Positions 61,806 through 64,000 of a DNA stretch of 64,000 bases are shown here, piece after piece. The stretch spans positions 1-64,000 of the forward strand of contig JAJYRH010000006.1 of the NCBI GenBank assembly GCA_021794205.1. Direction: 5' to 3'. The notes below the pieces were generated by a model that saw only the letters and a program-made list of their open reading frames with translations, was not told where the DNA came from and did no database searches. This DNA comes from a bacterium (GTDB taxonomy: Bacteria; Vulcanimicrobiota; Vulcanimicrobiia; Vulcanimicrobiales; Vulcanimicrobiaceae). Each line of letters opens with the position of its first letter. The stretch's first letter is position 1. The position numbers were made by a program, and so were the translations under genes.

Positions 61806-62403
61806 GTGCCATGCCTTCTTTGCCGGGACGATAGCCGTGGGCGCGAAGCGTGCGAATCACGCGCCCGAGCGGAAGCCCCATCACCGTGTAAAAATCGCCC
61901 TCGATACCGTCGACTAAAGCCGCCGCGCGCCCCTGAATGCCGTATCCGCCGGCCTTATCGAAGGGTTCGCCGCTCGCGATATAGTCGTCGATCTCATCGT
62001 CGGCGAGTTCGTGAAAACGCACGCGCGTCGATTCGCAAAATTCATTCGCGGGCCCCCCGCCGGGAAACGCGATCGCGACGGCGGTGTGTACCAAGTGTTC
62101 GCGCCCGGAGAGCGAGGAGAGCATCGCTCGCGCTTCGCTCGCGTCGCTCGGTTTGTTGAGAGCGATACCGTCGCGATCGACGACGGTATCGGCGGCGAGG
62201 ATCGGGCGATCGATCCCGGCGCCGAGCTTCGCAACGACGTCGCGGAGTTTTTCGCGTGCGTGGCGTTGCGCGAGTTCGCGCGGCGTTAGCGCGGGGTTAT
62301 CGGGTTCGCCGTACTCGCTGGGCACGACATCGACGTGCACGCCGAGCGAGCGAAGCAATTCGAGGCGTCGGGGCGAGGCGCTGGCGAGATAGATTCGGTT
62401 CAT
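61795..62403 (-). CDS. maf: Maf-family nucleotide pyrophosphatase
   Basis: 202 residues. LASASPRRLELLRSLG is the N-terminal signature; ILAADTVVDRDG and YIASGEPFDKAGGYGIQGRAA carry the catalytic Asp/Lys/Gln residues. Maf proteins hydrolyse non-canonical or canonical nucleoside triphosphates and have been linked to septum control. It overlaps nadD by 4 bp. Confidence 0.94.
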   Translation of the reverse strand: MNRIYLASASPRRLELLRSLGVHVDVVPSEYGEPDNPALTPRELAQRHAREKLRDVVAKLGAGIDRPILAADTVVDRDGIALNKPSDASEARAMLSSLSGREHLVHTAVAIAFPGGGPANEFCESTRVRFHELADDEIDDYIASGEPFDKAGGYGIQGRAAALVDGIEGDFYTVMGLPLGRVIRTLRAHGYRPGKEGMARAH

Positions 62404-63014
62404 CCTTCGCGTTCCGGCTGGCCGTAGAGGCGATGCGAACGGATGTATTGCCAGACCGCTTCGGGGACGAGGTAGCGAACGCTCCGCCCCTGCGCGAGCA
62501 GGGTGCGAATCAACGTTGCCGATTCGGGGAGCGCGGGAAGATTGAGCGTTCCGACGCGTTGCCGCAGGTTCGTGGGCAGTGCGGCGATCACGCGGGCGAG
62601 GGCGTCGTCGGGGACGCCCGCTCGCGGCGCGATGACGAAACGTTCGAGCCCGGCGAGTACTTCGTCGAGCCGCACCCAGTTCGCGTTGACGAGCGAGTCG
62701 GCGCCGATGATGAACGTGAACGATGCATCGGGATAGCGATCGCGCAAACGAGGAAGCAGATCGGCGGTATATCCGGTCGCTTCGGGCTGGAGATCGCTAT
62801 CGTCGAGCGCGAAACCGCGATTGGTCGCAATCGATCCGAGGATCATCGCGCAGCGGTGTTGGGCGTCGGCGATCGCACCGGCTCGATAGTGCTGGTGCCT
62901 GGTGGGAAGAAAGAGCACGCGGTCGAGCCCTTCGCTCAAGCGGGCCGATTCCGCGACGAAGAGATGCGCGTTGTGGATGGGGTCGAAGGTTCCGCCGAAT
63001 ATACCGAGTTTCAT
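62400..63014 (-). CDS. nadD: Nicotinate-nucleotide adenylyltransferase
   Basis: 204 residues. Nucleotidyltransferase motif GIFGGTFDPIHNAHL (T/H-I-G-H equivalent HNAH), then the ATP-binding end SATLIRTLLAQGRSVRYLVP (S-x-T-x-I-R). It forms nicotinate adenine dinucleotide in NAD synthesis. It overlaps obg and maf by 4 bp each; obg-nadD adjacency is common. Confidence 0.94.
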   Translation of the reverse strand: MKLGIFGGTFDPIHNAHLFVAESARLSEGLDRVLFLPTRHQHYRAGAIADAQHRCAMILGSIATNRGFALDDSDLQPEATGYTADLLPRLRDRYPDASFTFIIGADSLVNANWVRLDEVLAGLERFVIAPRAGVPDDALARVIAALPTNLRQRVGTLNLPALPESATLIRTLLAQGRSVRYLVPEAVWQYIRSHRLYGQPEREG

Positions 63015-64000
63015 GAATAGGTGAATTCGTACGTCCCGATCCGCACGCTATCGCCCTCGCGAACCCCACGCGCCTGTAATTCTTTCTCCACGCCCATTTT
63101 CACCAGCGCGCGTTCGAAACGCGCGAGCGCTTCGTCGGAATCGAAATTCGTGCGCTCGGCGAGTTGCTCGACGCGCTCTCCCGTGACGACGAAGGTGCCG
63201 TCGTCTTCGCGGCTGATAGTAAAGGTCTCGCGCGTCGGCAGCGATATCTGCGCGGGCGTGACGTCGATCGCCGCGGGAGGCGGGGCGAGCGAGAGCGCGC
63301 GCCACATCGCGGCGAGTAATTCGGGAACGCCTTGATGCGTCGCGGCGCTGATGCCCATCGTTTCGGGATCGCGTTCGCGCAACTCGGCAAAGCGCTCGCG
63401 CGCTTCGGGTAGATCGAGCTTGCTCACCGCAACGATCGTCGGTTTCTCCAGCAGCAAGGGATTCCAAGCGCGTAACTCCGCTTCGATCGTCGATCGATCG
63501 CTCGCCATCTCTTCGAGCGATTTCGCGCCGTCGAGGAGATGGACGAGAATGCGGGTGCGTTCGACGTGGCGTAAGAAACGGTCGCCGAGGCCGGCGCCTT
63601 CGTGCGCGCCTTCGATGAGGCCGGGGACGTCGACGGCGACGAAGGATCGCTCTTCGTCGAGGCGCACGACTCCGAGCTGCGGTTCGATCGTCGTGAAGGG
63701 ATAGTCGGCGATCTTCGGGCGCGCCGCGGTGATCACCGAGAGCAGCGTCGATTTTCCCGCGTTCGGTACACCGACGATGCCGACGTCGGCGAGGAGCTTG
63801 AGTTCGAGGCGAATCTCGCACTCTTCGCCGGCCTCACCGCGAATCGCGTAATCGGGTGCCTGCCGCGCCGCCGTCGCAAAATGCTGGTTGCCGAGGCCGC
63901 CCTTCCCGCCGCGCGCGACGAGCACGCGCTGGCCGGGTTGCGCGAGATCGGCGAGGAGCGCCTCGCTCTGCGTCTCGGTGCGTTTGTAGACGAGCGTTCC
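63011..64000 (-). CDS. obg: GTPase Obg/CgtA, N-terminal part beyond the window
   Basis: The frame stays open to the right edge, so most of the Obg glycine-rich domain is missing. Its end is visible (GGKGGLGNQHFATA). The GTPase domain has G1 GVPNAGKSTLL, switch region PFTTIEPQLGVV, G3 DVPGLIEGAHEGAGLG and a NKxD-equivalent VSKLD. A C-terminal OCT domain (residues before the stop, with FERALVKMGVEKELQARGVREGD) is present. Obg is a ribosome-associated GTPase essential in most bacteria. Confidence 0.95.
   Translation of the reverse strand, partial: GTLVYKRTETQSEALLADLAQPGQRVLVARGGKGGLGNQHFATAARQAPDYAIRGEAGEECEIRLELKLLADVGIVGVPNAGKSTLLSVITAARPKIADYPFTTIEPQLGVVRLDEERSFVAVDVPGLIEGAHEGAGLGDRFLRHVERTRILVHLLDGAKSLEEMASDRSTIEAELRAWNPLLLEKPTIVAVSKLDLPEARERFAELRERDPETMGISAATHQGVPELLAAMWRALSLAPPPAAIDVTPAQISLPTRETFTISREDDGTFVVTGERVEQLAERTNFDSDEALARFERALVKMGVEKELQARGVREGDSVRIGTYEFTYS

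Overview
This is a GC-rich bacterial chromosome segment that contains the replication origin region. The organism has an LPS-bearing outer membrane. That follows from an almost continuous set of outer-membrane genes: bamA, three Skp/OmpH-like genes, lpxD, lpxC, fabZ, lpxA, lpxB, an O-antigen ligase, lptC, lptB, an lptF/G permease and tamB. YidC nevertheless lacks the large periplasmic domain seen in Proteobacteria, and GTG starts that overlap the preceding stop (GTGA) are common. Together with the cluster of low-complexity YVTN/Ig-like lipoproteins, this suggests an uncultured diderm lineage such as Candidatus Eremiobacterota (WPS-2). That assignment is inference from gene content, not from a marker-gene search.

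Layout. 1-2.6 kb: the 3' end of a RecQ-type helicase and a proline/serine-rich secreted protein (+ strand). 2.5-21.5 kb: about 19 kb of minus-strand genes with almost no gaps, read from bamA (21458) down to a glycosyltransferase (2551). They cover outer-membrane protein assembly, lipid A synthesis, LPS ligation and LPS export, followed by a YqgF-like nuclease, a predicted beta-barrel, a TPR protein and the glycosyltransferase. 21.5-27.3 kb: four secreted lipoproteins, two of them a recent tandem duplication with six-unit beta-propellers. 27.4-32.5 kb: a very large TamB/AsmA-like protein. 32.6-39.2 kb: gyrB, dciA-like, recF, dnaN and dnaA (minus). 39.2-39.6 kb: the probable oriC. 39.6-46.1 kb: rpmH, rnpA, yidD, yidC, jag/khpB, a VOC-MnmE fusion, mnmG and rsmG (+). 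46.1-46.7 kb: a repeat-filled spacer with two parS-like sites. 46.7-52.5 kb: a CCA-adding/poly(A) polymerase-type gene with a parS site in its 3' end, parA, parB, a small membrane protein, thiE, thiD and trpS. 52.5-54.3 kb: two small membrane proteins and an aminotransferase (-). 54.3-58.7 kb: a two-gene module of unknown function (+). 58.6-64 kb: cell-elongation and housekeeping genes mrdA, mreD, mreC, maf, nadD and obg (-).

Most genes point away from oriC on both sides, as expected for genes co-oriented with replication. The dnaA, dnaN, recF, gyrB and rpmH, rnpA, yidC, mnmE/G, parAB sets form the classical ancestral origin neighbourhood. No rRNA, tRNA, CRISPR array, transposase or phage gene was recognised.

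The least conventional items are: the in-frame fusion of a glyoxalase-fold (VOC) domain to MnmE; the coupled pair at 54.3-58.7 kb, whose two proteins share a C-terminal domain; a metallophosphatase with an altered GNHE motif inside the lipid A cluster; an apparent CTG start for parA; and parS-like sites carried in a 166-bp duplication.
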